Translations under genes and position numbers: made by a program
Notes under the pieces: model-generated
Database searches by the model: none
Told to the model about the DNA's origin: nothing
The model's input: only the letters and a program-made list of their open reading frames with translations
Source of the DNA: Ramlibacter ginsenosidimutans
Lineage (GTDB): Bacteria > Pseudomonadota > Gammaproteobacteria > Burkholderiales > Burkholderiaceae_C
Direction: 5' to 3'
DNA: 64,000 bases
NCBI RefSeq assembly: GCF_016654015.1
Contig: NZ_JAEPWM010000012.1
Span: 1-64,000 of the forward strand
In this document: positions 1-9,120 of the stretch, piece by piece
Layout of the letters: each line of letters begins with the position of its first letter
Position numbering within the stretch: position 1 is the stretch's first letter

Positions 1-65
1 TCGATTCCGACGATCGCCTCACGAGCTTGTTCGCTCGCAGCACGGGGGTTCCTCTCCTGCTCCAT
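1..65 (-). CDS. IS110-family transposase, N-terminus only
   Basis: Only the first 21 codons lie in the window; the gene runs off the left edge. The ATG at 65-63 opens a frame whose residues 16-21 read EAIVGI, with the next codon beginning GA (Asp or Glu). IS110 transposases begin with a short leader followed by the strand (Y/I)-(I/V)-G-I-D, whose Asp is the first residue of the DEDD catalytic set, so the fit is good although very little protein is visible. A long structured non-coding leader upstream, as in the IS110 group, supports the call. Alternative: the start of another RuvC-like or hypothetical protein. The sequence left of position 1 would settle this. Confidence 0.6.
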   Translation of the reverse strand, partial: MEQERNPRAASEQAREAIVGI

Positions 66-99
66 TCCTAGTCAACCTTGTACATGCGTGCTCCGGCCA

Positions 100-345
100 G
101 GCCGGGCGGGAAGATACTGTCCGGCCTTTGCGGATGGACAGGAGAAAAAGGAGCGGGTGCCGCTAGATCTACGGCACAGGTTCCAAGCCCAAAGGCTGGC
201 GACGGCGTGCACCCGCTCCGCCCGGGTTGCCCCGAACTCTTAGAGTCTAGGAAAGAAACATACAAGGCTGGTGGTGAGCGGAGCGAACCCCAGCGATCCA
301 GCGTGGCCCAGCAAGCTGGGGTTTGCCTGCGGATCACCTCCAGCC
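100..345 (-). ncRNA. Candidate IS110 bridge RNA (two large internal-loop stem-loops)
   Basis: Read on the minus strand, towards the transposase. First structure: arms 334-345 and 266-277 pair over 12 positions with one mismatch, and enclose a perfect 9-bp stem (315-323 with 286-294) capped by a 20-nt loop (295-314). Second structure: a perfect 11-bp stem (209-219 with 150-160, arm GGAGCGGGTGC) enclosing a 48-nt internal region. A smaller hairpin pairs 121-126 with 100-105. IS110 bridge RNAs are transcribed from exactly this place and contain a 5' target-binding loop followed by a donor-binding loop, so order and position fit. Loop sequences were not matched to the element ends, because the other end lies outside the window. 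Confidence 0.5.
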
Positions 346-392
346 TACGGCACTCTGACGGAATGGCGTCGATCTCGCCCGATTCGCCGCGC

Positions 393-1127
393 TCACGTGT
401 ACAGCCGCTGGCAGTTCTCGCAGAAGAAGCTGCGCCGGTCGGTGCGGCCCAGCCACTCCTTCTTCAGAGGGATCTGGCAGCGCGGACAGGTGCGCTTGGT
501 GTGCACCAGCCAGTGCTTCTTCAGCACGAACTGCTTCTTCCATTCGTAGAACTCGAAGCTGTAGTTGCGCGCTTCGCGCACCAGCTCGCGCAGCTTCGCC
601 GCGGGCAGGGCGCCCACGGTGGACAGCGGATGCACGCGGATGCGGAACAGCACCTCGTTCTTGATGATGTTGCCCACGCCCGCGAAGATGTCCTGGTCCA
701 GCAGCGCATCGCACACCAGCATGCCGGGCGCCCGGCGCAGGCGCTGCAGCGCCAGCTGCGGGTCCCAGTGCTGCGACATCACGTCGGCCCACCAGTCGTA
801 CACGAGGTCGAGCGGCTCCTCGATGAAGCGCACCGAACACGCGTAGAGGTTGATCTCGCCGACGTCGAAGCCCAGCGCCAGGCGCGGCACCGCCCAGGAC
901 TTGGATTCGTTGATGCGGTAGCTGCCGAAGAGCATGAAGTGCACGCGCAGCGTGAAGTCAGGCATCTCCATCAGGAAGTTCTTGCCCCAGCTGCGGAAGG
1001 CGTCGACGCGCTGCCCGAGCAGGCGCTCCTTCTCGATCGTGGTGTTGCCGGCCACGCTGCGGATCGTGTGCCCCAGGAAGGGCGTGACCTGCTCCTTGAG
1101 AATGACGATCGACGGACCTTCGGGCAT
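393..1127 (-). CDS. nei: Endonuclease VIII-like DNA glycosylase/AP lyase (Fpg/Nei family)
   Basis: 244 aa. Removes oxidised pyrimidines and nicks the abasic site in base-excision repair. The protein opens with M-P-E-G-P, the family hallmark in which processed Pro2 and Glu3 form the active site; this fixes the start at 1127. The middle carries the H2TH-type segment (QDIFAGVGNIIKNE). The C-terminus has the zinc finger with cysteines near 214, 217, 236 and 239 and the conserved Arg-rich turn between them. Length is normal for Nei-like proteins. It is divergent from the aldo/keto reductase gene, 52 bp away. The stop lies close to the IS110 left end but the C-terminus is intact, so the insertion did not truncate it. 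Confidence 0.88.
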   Translation of the reverse strand: MPEGPSIVILKEQVTPFLGHTIRSVAGNTTIEKERLLGQRVDAFRSWGKNFLMEMPDFTLRVHFMLFGSYRINESKSWAVPRLALGFDVGEINLYACSVRFIEEPLDLVYDWWADVMSQHWDPQLALQRLRRAPGMLVCDALLDQDIFAGVGNIIKNEVLFRIRVHPLSTVGALPAAKLRELVREARNYSFEFYEWKKQFVLKKHWLVHTKRTCPRCQIPLKKEWLGRTDRRSFFCENCQRLYT

Positions 1128-1179
1128 ATCCCCGCTAATATGCTCGACCCACTCCCCTTCATGAGACTGCTGTAACGCC

Positions 1180-2238
1180 ATGCAAACCGTCCAGCTCGGC
1201 CAGAGCGACCTGCGCGTCACGCCCATCTGCCTGGGCACCATGACCTTCGGCGAACAGGTGAACGAACAGGATGCGCATGCGATCCTCGACCGCGCGCTGG
1301 AGTGCGGCATCAACTTCATCGACACCGCGGAGATGTATTCCGTGCCGCCGCGGGCCGAGACCTACGGCAGCACCGAGTCGATCATCGGCCGCTGGCTGGC
1401 AGCCCGTCCCGGCATGCGCGAGCGGATCGTGCTCGCCAGCAAGGTCGCCGGGCCCTCGCGCGGCATGCCCTGGGTGCGCGCGGGGGAGGGCCTCACGGGC
1501 GCCGACATCATCGCGTCGTGCGAGGCATCGTTGCGCCGGCTGAAGACCGACGTCATCGACCTGTACCAGATCCACTGGCCGGAGCGGCACGTGCCCAGCT
1601 TCGGCGAGATCTATTTCCGTCCCGAGCGCGAGACGAGCAAGACCTCCATCCACGACCAGCTCCAGGCGATGCAGAAGCTGGTGCGCGATGGCAAGGTCCG
1701 CTTCATCGGCCTGTCCAACGAGACGCCTTACGGGGTGCACGAGTTCGTGCGGGTGGCGGAACAGTTCGAGTTGCCGCGCATCGCGACGGTGCAGAACCCG
1801 TATGCGCTGACCAGCCGGGCGCTGGACAACGGGCTCGACGAGACCATGCATCGCCTCGGCGTGTCGCTGCTGGCGTATTCGCCGCTGGCCTTCGGCGCGC
1901 TCACCGGCAAGTACGACGCGGGCGGGCTGGATGCCGCGGAGGTGCGTGAGGGCCGCCTGGCGAAGTTCGAGCGCATGCGGGGGCAACGCTGGGCGCGGCG
2001 CGAAGCGCTGGACGCGGCACGCCGGTACAACGCACTCGCGCGCGAGCACGGGCTCACGCCCACGCGCATGGCGCTGGCCTGGTGCTACACCAACTGGCGC
2101 GTGGCCAGCACCATCATCGGCGTGACCAGCCTGGCGCAGCTCGAGGAAGACCTGCAAGCCTGGGGCACGCTGCTGCCGCCGGAGCTGCTGGCGGCAATCG
2201 ACCAGGTGCGCTGGGAGCTGCGCGACCCCGCTGCCTGA
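1180..2238 (+). CDS. tas: Aldo/keto reductase, Tas-like
   Basis: 352 aa, NADP-dependent reductase of carbonyl compounds with the AKR (beta/alpha)8 fold. The N-terminus (LGTMTFGEQ near 18-26, DTAEMY near 48-53, then VPPRAET) matches the Tas branch closely. The AKR catalytic set is visible: Asp48, Tyr53, Lys88 (LASK) and His132 (YQIHW). The C-terminal cofactor segment (STIIGVTSLAQLEEDL) is present. The physiological substrate of Tas is not firmly known, so the role is general. Followed 15 bp later by ybaK on the same strand, suggesting co-transcription. Confidence 0.85.
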   Translation: MQTVQLGQSDLRVTPICLGTMTFGEQVNEQDAHAILDRALECGINFIDTAEMYSVPPRAETYGSTESIIGRWLAARPGMRERIVLASKVAGPSRGMPWVRAGEGLTGADIIASCEASLRRLKTDVIDLYQIHWPERHVPSFGEIYFRPERETSKTSIHDQLQAMQKLVRDGKVRFIGLSNETPYGVHEFVRVAEQFELPRIATVQNPYALTSRALDNGLDETMHRLGVSLLAYSPLAFGALTGKYDAGGLDAAEVREGRLAKFERMRGQRWARREALDAARRYNALAREHGLTPTRMALAWCYTNWRVASTIIGVTSLAQLEEDLQAWGTLLPPELLAAIDQVRWELRDPAA

Positions 2239-2253
2239 GCGCGCGAGCCGGCC

Positions 2254-2748
2254 ATGGCGAAGAAGGACCATGTCAGCGAGACGCCCGCCACCGCGTTCCT
2301 GAAGGCGCACGGTGTCGCCTTCAGCGAGCATCCCTACGAGTACATGGAGCACGGAGGCGCCCAGCACAGCGCCGCCGTGCTGGGCTTCGACCCCTTCACC
2401 GTCGTCAAGACGCTCGTGATGGAAGACGAGAAGGCGCGGCCGCTGATCGTGCTGATGCACGGCAACCGCAAGGTGTCCACCAAGAACCTGGCGCGCCAGA
2501 TCGGCGCGAAGTCGGTCGAACCCTGCAAGCCGGAAGTTGCGAACCGCCACAGCGGCTACCTGGTCGGAGGGACCTCGCCCTTCGGCACCCGCAAGCAGAT
2601 GCCGGTGTATGTGGAGGAGACGATCCTTGCCTTGCCGCGGATCGTGCTCAATGGCGGCCGGCGGGGCTACCTGGTGGGAATAGACCCCCAGGTGCTCGTG
2701 CGCGTGCTGGGAGCCAAGCCCGTGCGCTGTGCCCTGGACGACAGTTGA
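2254..2748 (+). CDS. ybaK: Cys-tRNA(Pro)/Cys-tRNA(Cys) deacylase, YbaK/EbsC family
   Basis: 164 aa. YbaK proteins hydrolyse cysteine from mischarged tRNA-Pro in trans, a translation quality-control step. The sequence has the family features: an N-terminal TPATAFL segment, VVKTLVM with the conserved Lys, the GNRKVSTKNLAR segment and the GYLVGGTSPFG motif. Length is typical. The ATG is chosen because the reading frame is tight to the preceding gene. It lies 15 bp after the aldo/keto reductase and 70 bp before the lactate permease. Confidence 0.9.
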   Translation: MAKKDHVSETPATAFLKAHGVAFSEHPYEYMEHGGAQHSAAVLGFDPFTVVKTLVMEDEKARPLIVLMHGNRKVSTKNLARQIGAKSVEPCKPEVANRHSGYLVGGTSPFGTRKQMPVYVEETILALPRIVLNGGRRGYLVGIDPQVLVRVLGAKPVRCALDDS

Positions 2749-2818
2749 CAGGAATCAGTCAGCTTTAGCATGCTACACAGCCGCGGCCCCTGAACCGGAC
2801 AGCAACAGGAGACAAAGC

Positions 2819-4480
<1,662 letters not shown>

Positions 4481-4526
4481 CCGTTTGGCAGAATACGGCT
4501 CCTTCGAACAACAAGGAGGAGCCCGC

Positions 4527-5156
4527 GTGGAAGCTGTGTATCCCTGGGCCGCGGTGATCGCGGCCTATCTGCTGGGCTCGCTCGCGTTCGCCGTGCTGGT
4601 GAGCAAGGCGATGGGCCTGAAGGACCCGCGCAGCTTCGGCAGCGGCAACCCCGGGGCCACGAACGTGCTGCGCTCCGGCAGCAAGGCGGCCGCGGCGATC
4701 ACGCTGCTGCTCGATGCGATGAAGGGCTTCGTTCCCGTGGTGCTCGTGAAGGCCTGGGGCCCGCGCTACGGGCTGGGGGAGGGCACCGTGGCACTCGTCG
4801 CGCTCGCCGCCTTCCTCGGCCACCTCTATCCCGTGTTCTTCCGCTTCCAGGGCGGCAAGGGGGTCGCGACCTTCATCGGCGTCGTGTTCGGCGTGCACTG
4901 GCTGCTGGGTGTCGCGACCGGACTCACGTGGCTGGTCATCGCGTTCTTCTTCCGCTATTCCTCGCTCGCGTCGCTCGTGTCCGCCATCTTCGCGCCCGCG
5001 TACTACCTGTTCGGCGATCGCCTGCAGTGGTACGCCGAGACGCCGATCGCCGCGGCGTTGTTCGCGATGGCCTTGCTGCTCGCCTGGCGGCATCGCGCCA
5101 ACATCCAGCGCCTGCTCGCGGGCAAGGAGTCGCGGCTCGGCGCCAAGAAGACCTGA
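4527..5156 (+). CDS. plsY: Glycerol-3-phosphate acyltransferase PlsY
   Basis: 209 aa polytopic inner-membrane enzyme that transfers acyl from acyl-phosphate to glycerol-3-phosphate, the first step of phospholipid synthesis. Seen: SGNPGATNVLR (motif 1), then GHLYPVFFRFQGGKGVAT (motif 2), and several hydrophobic helices. The start is the GTG at 4527, preceded by a perfect AAGGAGG (4513-4519) seven bases upstream. An in-frame ATG-like start at 4485 would add 14 unlikely residues and lacks a ribosome site. A strong terminator follows. Confidence 0.92.
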   Translation: MEAVYPWAAVIAAYLLGSLAFAVLVSKAMGLKDPRSFGSGNPGATNVLRSGSKAAAAITLLLDAMKGFVPVVLVKAWGPRYGLGEGTVALVALAAFLGHLYPVFFRFQGGKGVATFIGVVFGVHWLLGVATGLTWLVIAFFFRYSSLASLVSAIFAPAYYLFGDRLQWYAETPIAAALFAMALLLAWRHRANIQRLLAGKESRLGAKKT

Positions 5157-5198
5157 GCAGCCGGCCTCCGGGCCGCTCCCGCCACGGCGCCGACCCCC

Positions 5199-5240
5199 AA
5201 AGCGCTACCTAGGGTTTGTCCTAGGTAGCGCTTTTTTCTT
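5199..5240 (+). terminator. Rho-independent terminator after plsY
   Basis: A perfect 14-bp stem (5200-5213, AAGCGCTACCTAGG, with 5220-5233) has a 6-base loop and is followed by a run of six T. It isolates the housekeeping genes from the catabolic operon that begins at 5314. Confidence 0.93.
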
Positions 5241-5245
5241 GCCCG

Positions 5246-5295
5246 TTTAGAGTTCGTGGCGTTCCACATATAGATCGGTGTTCCACAGACGGAAC
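5246..5295 (+). promoter_or_regulatory. Candidate promoter with IclR-type operator for the catabolic operon
   Basis: A -35-like TTTAGA (5246-5251) and a -10-like TATAGA (5269-5274) are separated by 17 bp. Overlapping and following the -10 are two direct copies of GTTCCACA (5261-5268 and 5280-5287, 19 bp apart). The second forms a palindrome GTTCC-N6-GGAAC (5280-5295). GTTCC/GGAAC half-sites are common in operators of IclR-family regulators in this group, and an IclR gene is encoded in the operon (7487). Promoter assignment is inference; the repeats are seen directly. Confidence 0.5.
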
Positions 5296-5313
5296 AAAAC
5301 CTGGATCGAGGCC

Positions 5314-6084
5314 ATGACCACCGCCCCCCATTCCGCCCTGCTACAAGACCGCCGCGTCCTCGTGACGGGCGCTGCCCGGGGCCTCGGCTTCGCGTTCGCG
5401 CAGGCGTTGGGCGCGAACGGCGCGCGCGTGGTCCTCGCCGACCTGCGCGCCGACCTGCTCGACGCGAGCGTGTCGCAACTCGTCGCGCAAGGCCACGAAG
5501 CCCACGGGGTGGTAGTGGACGCCGCCGATCCCGCGAGCGTCACTGCCTGCGCCAAACAGGCCGTGGAGCGCCTGGGCGGACTCGACGGGCTCGTCAACAA
5601 CGCGGCGATCACCGATTCCGGCGGCAAGACCGCCGACGAACTCGACATCGCCACCTGGGACCGCGTGATGGACGTCAACGTGCGCGGCACCTGGCTGATG
5701 ACGCGCGCCTGCCGGCCCGCGCTGCGCGACAGCGGCCGCGGCGCCATCGTCAACCTCGCCTCCGACACCGCCTTGTGGGGCGCGCCCCGCCTGCTGGCCT
5801 ATGTCGCGAGCAAGGGGGCAGTGATCGCCATGACCCGCTCGCTGGCACGCGAGCTCGGCCCCGACGCGATCACCGTGAACGCCATCGCGCCCGGCCTCGT
5901 GCAGGTCGAGGCGACCAGGTACGTGCCGGAAGCCCGGCATCGCCACTACGTCGAGCAACGCGCACTGTCGCGCGACCAGCTGCCCGACGACGTGACCGGC
6001 GCGGTGCTGTACGCGCTTTCCGACCTGGCCCGCTTCGTCACGGGCCAGCTGCTCGCCGTCAACGGCGGCTTCGTGATGCATTGA
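5314..6084 (+). CDS. SDR-family oxidoreductase (first gene of catabolic operon)
   Basis: 256 aa, classical short-chain dehydrogenase/reductase. The Rossmann glycine motif TGAARGLG lies at 18-25, NNAA near 95-98, and the catalytic Ser150, Tyr163 and Lys167 (YVASK) are all present, so it should be active with NAD(P). The start at 5314 gives the expected short N-terminal arm; an in-frame ATG at 5278 would overlap the operator repeats. The substrate is unknown; the operon suggests oxidation of a hydroxyl intermediate of an aromatic or cyclic compound. Followed after 22 bp by the cupin gene. Confidence 0.85.
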   Translation: MTTAPHSALLQDRRVLVTGAARGLGFAFAQALGANGARVVLADLRADLLDASVSQLVAQGHEAHGVVVDAADPASVTACAKQAVERLGGLDGLVNNAAITDSGGKTADELDIATWDRVMDVNVRGTWLMTRACRPALRDSGRGAIVNLASDTALWGAPRLLAYVASKGAVIAMTRSLARELGPDAITVNAIAPGLVQVEATRYVPEARHRHYVEQRALSRDQLPDDVTGAVLYALSDLARFVTGQLLAVNGGFVMH

Positions 6085-6106
6085 ACTGGAACCAAGGAGC
6101 AAGGAC

Positions 6107-6625
6107 ATGACCGACACCCGTCGCAGCTGGGACCGCCCCGAAGGGGCCAACTTCAAGGAGTGGATGGAAACGCGCATCGCGCGCTTCTCCACCCGCAAGT
6201 ACGACTTCGACGCGCTGAAGTTCCAGGCCGACTTCGACCCCAAGTACCGCCGTGGCCAGATGCGCTACATCGGCACCGGCGGCACGGGCGTCGCCTCGGA
6301 CATGAACACCATCCCGGCGGAGCACTTCACCTTCTCGACGATGGTGATTCCGGCCGGCCACGAAGGCCCGTCGCACCTGCACGTCGACGTGGAGGAGGTC
6401 TTCTTCATCATGCGCGGCAAGGTCAAGCTCGTCCTGGAGAAGGATGGCGAGCGCTTCGAGACCATCCTCACCGACCGCGACGTCGTGTCGGTCCCGCCGG
6501 GCGTGTACCGCGAAGAAATCAACATCGGTGACGAGGACGCTCTCATGTGCGTGATGCTCGGCTCGCCGAAGCCCGTGACGCCGACCTACCCGCCCGAGCA
6601 TCCGCTCGCCAAGGTCAAGCGCTGA
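6107..6625 (+). CDS. Cupin-domain protein
   Basis: 172 aa. A single central cupin barrel is visible, with the metal-binding motif GPSHLHVDVEEVFFIMRG (near 86-103) supplying two His and a Glu, and a second motif around VPPGVYREEINIG. An AAGGAG box lies upstream (about 6095-6100). Cupins in catabolic clusters act as isomerases, dioxygenases or binding proteins; nothing here decides which. Its place between an SDR and an alpha/beta hydrolase suggests it handles a pathway intermediate. Confidence 0.8.
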   Translation: MTDTRRSWDRPEGANFKEWMETRIARFSTRKYDFDALKFQADFDPKYRRGQMRYIGTGGTGVASDMNTIPAEHFTFSTMVIPAGHEGPSHLHVDVEEVFFIMRGKVKLVLEKDGERFETILTDRDVVSVPPGVYREEINIGDEDALMCVMLGSPKPVTPTYPPEHPLAKVKR

Positions 6626-6638
6626 AACGGAGAACGCC

Positions 6639-7490
6639 GTGGGCACCGCTTCGTCCGCCAACCTGCCGCAGCAGCTCGCGCTGCTGGAGTCGCGCCTTCC
6701 CGAGCGCCTGCTCCGGCTGCCGGCTGGCGCGCAGGTCGCCGTGCGCGAACGCGGCGAGCGCGGTGCTGCACCGGCGCTCGTGCTGCTGCACGGCATCAGT
6801 TCGGGAGCGGCGTCGTGGCTGCAGGCCGTGCTGCCGCTGCCGGCCTCGCAGTACGTCCTCGCGTGGGATGCGCCCGGCTACGGCAGCTCCACGCCGCTGC
6901 CGCAGGACGCTCCGCACGCCGCGGACTACGCAATGCGCTTGCACGAGGTGCTGCAGGCGCTCGAATTGCGTCGTTGCGTGCTGGTGGGCCATTCGCTCGG
7001 CGCGCTGATGGCGTGCGCGTACGCACGGCTGCCGCAAGCGGTGGCGATCGACAGGCTCGTGCTGATCAGCCCCGCGCGCGGATACGGCGGCTCGCCGGAT
7101 GACGCGGCGCGGGTGCGTCGCGACCGCACCGATGCATTGAAGGCGCAAGGCGTCGGAGGTCTCGCCGCGCGCATCCCGCCGCGCCTGCTGTCCGCGCAGG
7201 CCGGCGACGACGCGCGCGAATGGGTGCGCTGGAACACCGCGCGTCTGCAGCCGCGCGGCTACCTGCAGGCCGTCGAGATGCTGTGCAACAGCGAGCTCGG
7301 CGCGGTGCCTGCGGGCATCCCGGTGGAAGTGCACGTTGGCGCCGGTGACGTGGTGACGCCGCCGGCCGCATGCGCAGAGGCGGCGCGCTTGCTGGGTGCG
7401 ACCTTCCACACGATCGAAGCCGCGGGCCATGCGAGCCCGGTGGAGCAGCCGGCCGCCGTCGCCGCGCTGCTGCAAGGAGAACCGCGATGA
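6639..7490 (+). CDS. Alpha/beta hydrolase
   Basis: 283 aa, GTG start 14 bp after the cupin. The nucleophile elbow GHSLG places Ser119 as catalytic. HGISSG near 51-56 forms the oxyanion region, AGDVVTPP near the C-terminus supplies the acid and GHASPVEQP the His, so the triad is complete. Enzymes of this type cleave C-C bonds of ring-fission products or act as esterases or lactonases. With an extradiol-like protein in the same operon (13109), a meta-cleavage hydrolase role is plausible but not shown. The stop overlaps the IclR start (ATGA). Confidence 0.83.
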   Translation: MGTASSANLPQQLALLESRLPERLLRLPAGAQVAVRERGERGAAPALVLLHGISSGAASWLQAVLPLPASQYVLAWDAPGYGSSTPLPQDAPHAADYAMRLHEVLQALELRRCVLVGHSLGALMACAYARLPQAVAIDRLVLISPARGYGGSPDDAARVRRDRTDALKAQGVGGLAARIPPRLLSAQAGDDAREWVRWNTARLQPRGYLQAVEMLCNSELGAVPAGIPVEVHVGAGDVVTPPAACAEAARLLGATFHTIEAAGHASPVEQPAAVAALLQGEPR

Positions 7491-8314
7491 GCGACAACGC
7501 GCTGCCCGAGGATGGCGACAAGTACCTGGTGCCCGCGCTGGAGCGGGGCCTGCGCATGCTGGGCGAATTCAGCCGCGACACCCGCGTGATCAGTGCGCCG
7601 GAGTTCGCGCGTCGCCTCGGCCTGCCGCGGTCGACCGTGTTCCGCCTGCTCGCCACGCTGGAGAACCTGGGCTATCTCGAGCGCGCCGGCAACGACTATC
7701 GCCTGGGCGTCGCCGTGCTGCGCCTGGGCTTCGAATACCTCTCCTCGCTGGAACTCACGGAGCTCGGGCAGCCGGTGCTGCAGCGCCTGTGCGACGCGAT
7801 CCGCTACCCGTGCAACCTGGTCGTGCGCGACGGCCGCTCCATCGTCTATGTCGCCAAGGTCACGCCGCCGACGCCGTTCTCCAGCGCCGTGCGCGTCGGC
7901 ACGCGGCTGCCGGCGCACGCTACCGTGCTCGGCCGCATCCTGCTGGAAGACCTGACGCTCGCCGACCTGCGCGCGCTCTATCCCGAGGAGCACCTCGAGG
8001 TCTTCTCCAGCAGCACGCCCAAGACGGTGCTGGAGCTGTTCAACATGGTCGAAGTCGACCGCGAACGCGGCTACGTGCTGGGCGAGGGCTTCTACGAAGC
8101 CAGCATCTCCACCATCGCGGCACCGGTGCGCGATGAGACCGGCCACATCGTCGCCGCGCTGGGCGCCACGATTCCGTCCGGCCACATCGACGGGGACCGC
8201 ATCGACGGACTGGTGCAGCGCGTGCGCGCGTCCGCCGACGAACTCTCCGGCCTGCTCAATCACCAGCCGCGCAGCGGCGGCGCGAAAGTCGTGCCGCTGC
8301 GCACGGCGCGCTGA
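7487..8314 (+). CDS. IclR-family transcriptional regulator
   Basis: 275 aa. N-terminal winged helix (about 12-75: VPALERGLRML, then a helix-turn-helix containing LPRSTVFRLLATLENLGYL) followed by the IclR effector domain (about 85-255, with RVGTRLPAHATVLGRILL). The start overlaps the hydrolase stop by 4 bp, so the regulator is made as part of the operon it probably controls; this is less usual than the divergent arrangement of most IclR regulators. The repeated GTTCCACA sites at 5261-5295 are its likely operator. The effector is unknown. Confidence 0.9.
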   Translation: MSDNALPEDGDKYLVPALERGLRMLGEFSRDTRVISAPEFARRLGLPRSTVFRLLATLENLGYLERAGNDYRLGVAVLRLGFEYLSSLELTELGQPVLQRLCDAIRYPCNLVVRDGRSIVYVAKVTPPTPFSSAVRVGTRLPAHATVLGRILLEDLTLADLRALYPEEHLEVFSSSTPKTVLELFNMVEVDRERGYVLGEGFYEASISTIAAPVRDETGHIVAALGATIPSGHIDGDRIDGLVQRVRASADELSGLLNHQPRSGGAKVVPLRTAR

Positions 8315-8322
8315 AGGATCCC

Positions 8323-9120
8323 ATGTTCCAGACCTCGCTCCAGGGCGTGACGGCGGTCGTCACCGGCGGCTCGTCCGGCATCGGCCTCGCCACCGCCGAA
8401 CTGTTCCTGGCCGCCGGCGCCGCCGTGGCCATCTGCGGCCGCGACGCCGATCGGCTGCAGGGAGCCCGGCAACACCTGACCGGCAAGTTCCCGCACGGCC
8501 GCGTGTTCGCACAGCCTTGCAACGTGCTCGACGCAGCGCAGGTGCAGGCCTTCGCCGCCGCCAGCGAGCGCGAGCTCGGCGCCGCGGCCATCCTCGTCAA
8601 CAACGCCGGACAGGGCCGCGTCTCGACCTTCGCCGACACCACGGACGCGGCGTGGACCGAGGAGTTGCACCTCAAGTTCTTCTCCGTCATCCATCCGACG
8701 CGCGCCTTCCTGCCGCAGCTGCGCAAGCGGCCGCAGCCGGCCATCGTCTGCGTCAATTCGCTGCTCGCCGCGCAGCCCGAGCCGCACATGGTGGCGACGT
8801 CGGCCGCGCGCGCCGGCATCAGGAACCTGGTGCGCTCGCTGGCCACCGAGTTCGCGCCCGACGGCGTGCGCGTCAACGGCATCCTGGTCGGCCTGATCGA
8901 GTCGGGCCAGTGGCGCCGCCGCTTCGACGCGCGCGAGGACCGCAGCCAGGACTGGGCCGCCTGGACCGGCGCGCTCGCCCAGCGCAAGCACATTCCCCTC
9001 GGCCGCCTGGGCCTGCCGCAGGAGGCGGCGCAGGCGATCTTCTTCCTTGCCACGACTATGTCCTCGTACACCACCGGCAGCCACATCGACGTATCCGGAG
9101 GCCTCAGCCACCATGCCTGA
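8323..9120 (+). CDS. SDR-fold protein lacking the catalytic Tyr and Lys
   Basis: 265 aa. The cofactor-binding half is intact: TGGSSGIG (14-21) and NNAG (93-96). At the active site, where classical SDRs have Y-x-x-x-K, this protein reads ATSAARAG (158-165), putting Thr159 and Arg163 in place of Tyr and Lys; Ser146 is present. It is therefore either a divergent reductase with different chemistry or a non-catalytic partner. Its stop overlaps the start of the TPP-dependent enzyme by 8 bp, indicating translational coupling and perhaps a functional pair. Confidence 0.8.
   Translation: MFQTSLQGVTAVVTGGSSGIGLATAELFLAAGAAVAICGRDADRLQGARQHLTGKFPHGRVFAQPCNVLDAAQVQAFAAASERELGAAAILVNNAGQGRVSTFADTTDAAWTEELHLKFFSVIHPTRAFLPQLRKRPQPAIVCVNSLLAAQPEPHMVATSAARAGIRNLVRSLATEFAPDGVRVNGILVGLIESGQWRRRFDAREDRSQDWAAWTGALAQRKHIPLGRLGLPQEAAQAIFFLATTMSSYTTGSHIDVSGGLSHHA

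Larger units (their letters stand above)
1..350 (-). mobile_element. Left end of an IS110-family element, truncated by window edge
   Basis: The element comprises the transposase start (65-1, minus strand) and the roughly 280 bp of non-coding DNA upstream of it, up to the neighbouring nei gene. IS110 elements of the IS110 group carry a long non-coding left end before the transposase and lack terminal inverted repeats, so the outer boundary cannot be placed exactly from one end. It must lie between about 346 and 392, because nei stops at 393. The dense nested inverted repeats between 100 and 345 are unlike the surrounding chromosome. Confidence 0.55.

Noticed and set aside
331-341. GGATCACCTCC, identical to the 3' end of 16S rRNA
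   Set aside because: No other 16S similarity flanks it; the bases form one arm of the IS110-leader stem, so it is not an rRNA fragment.
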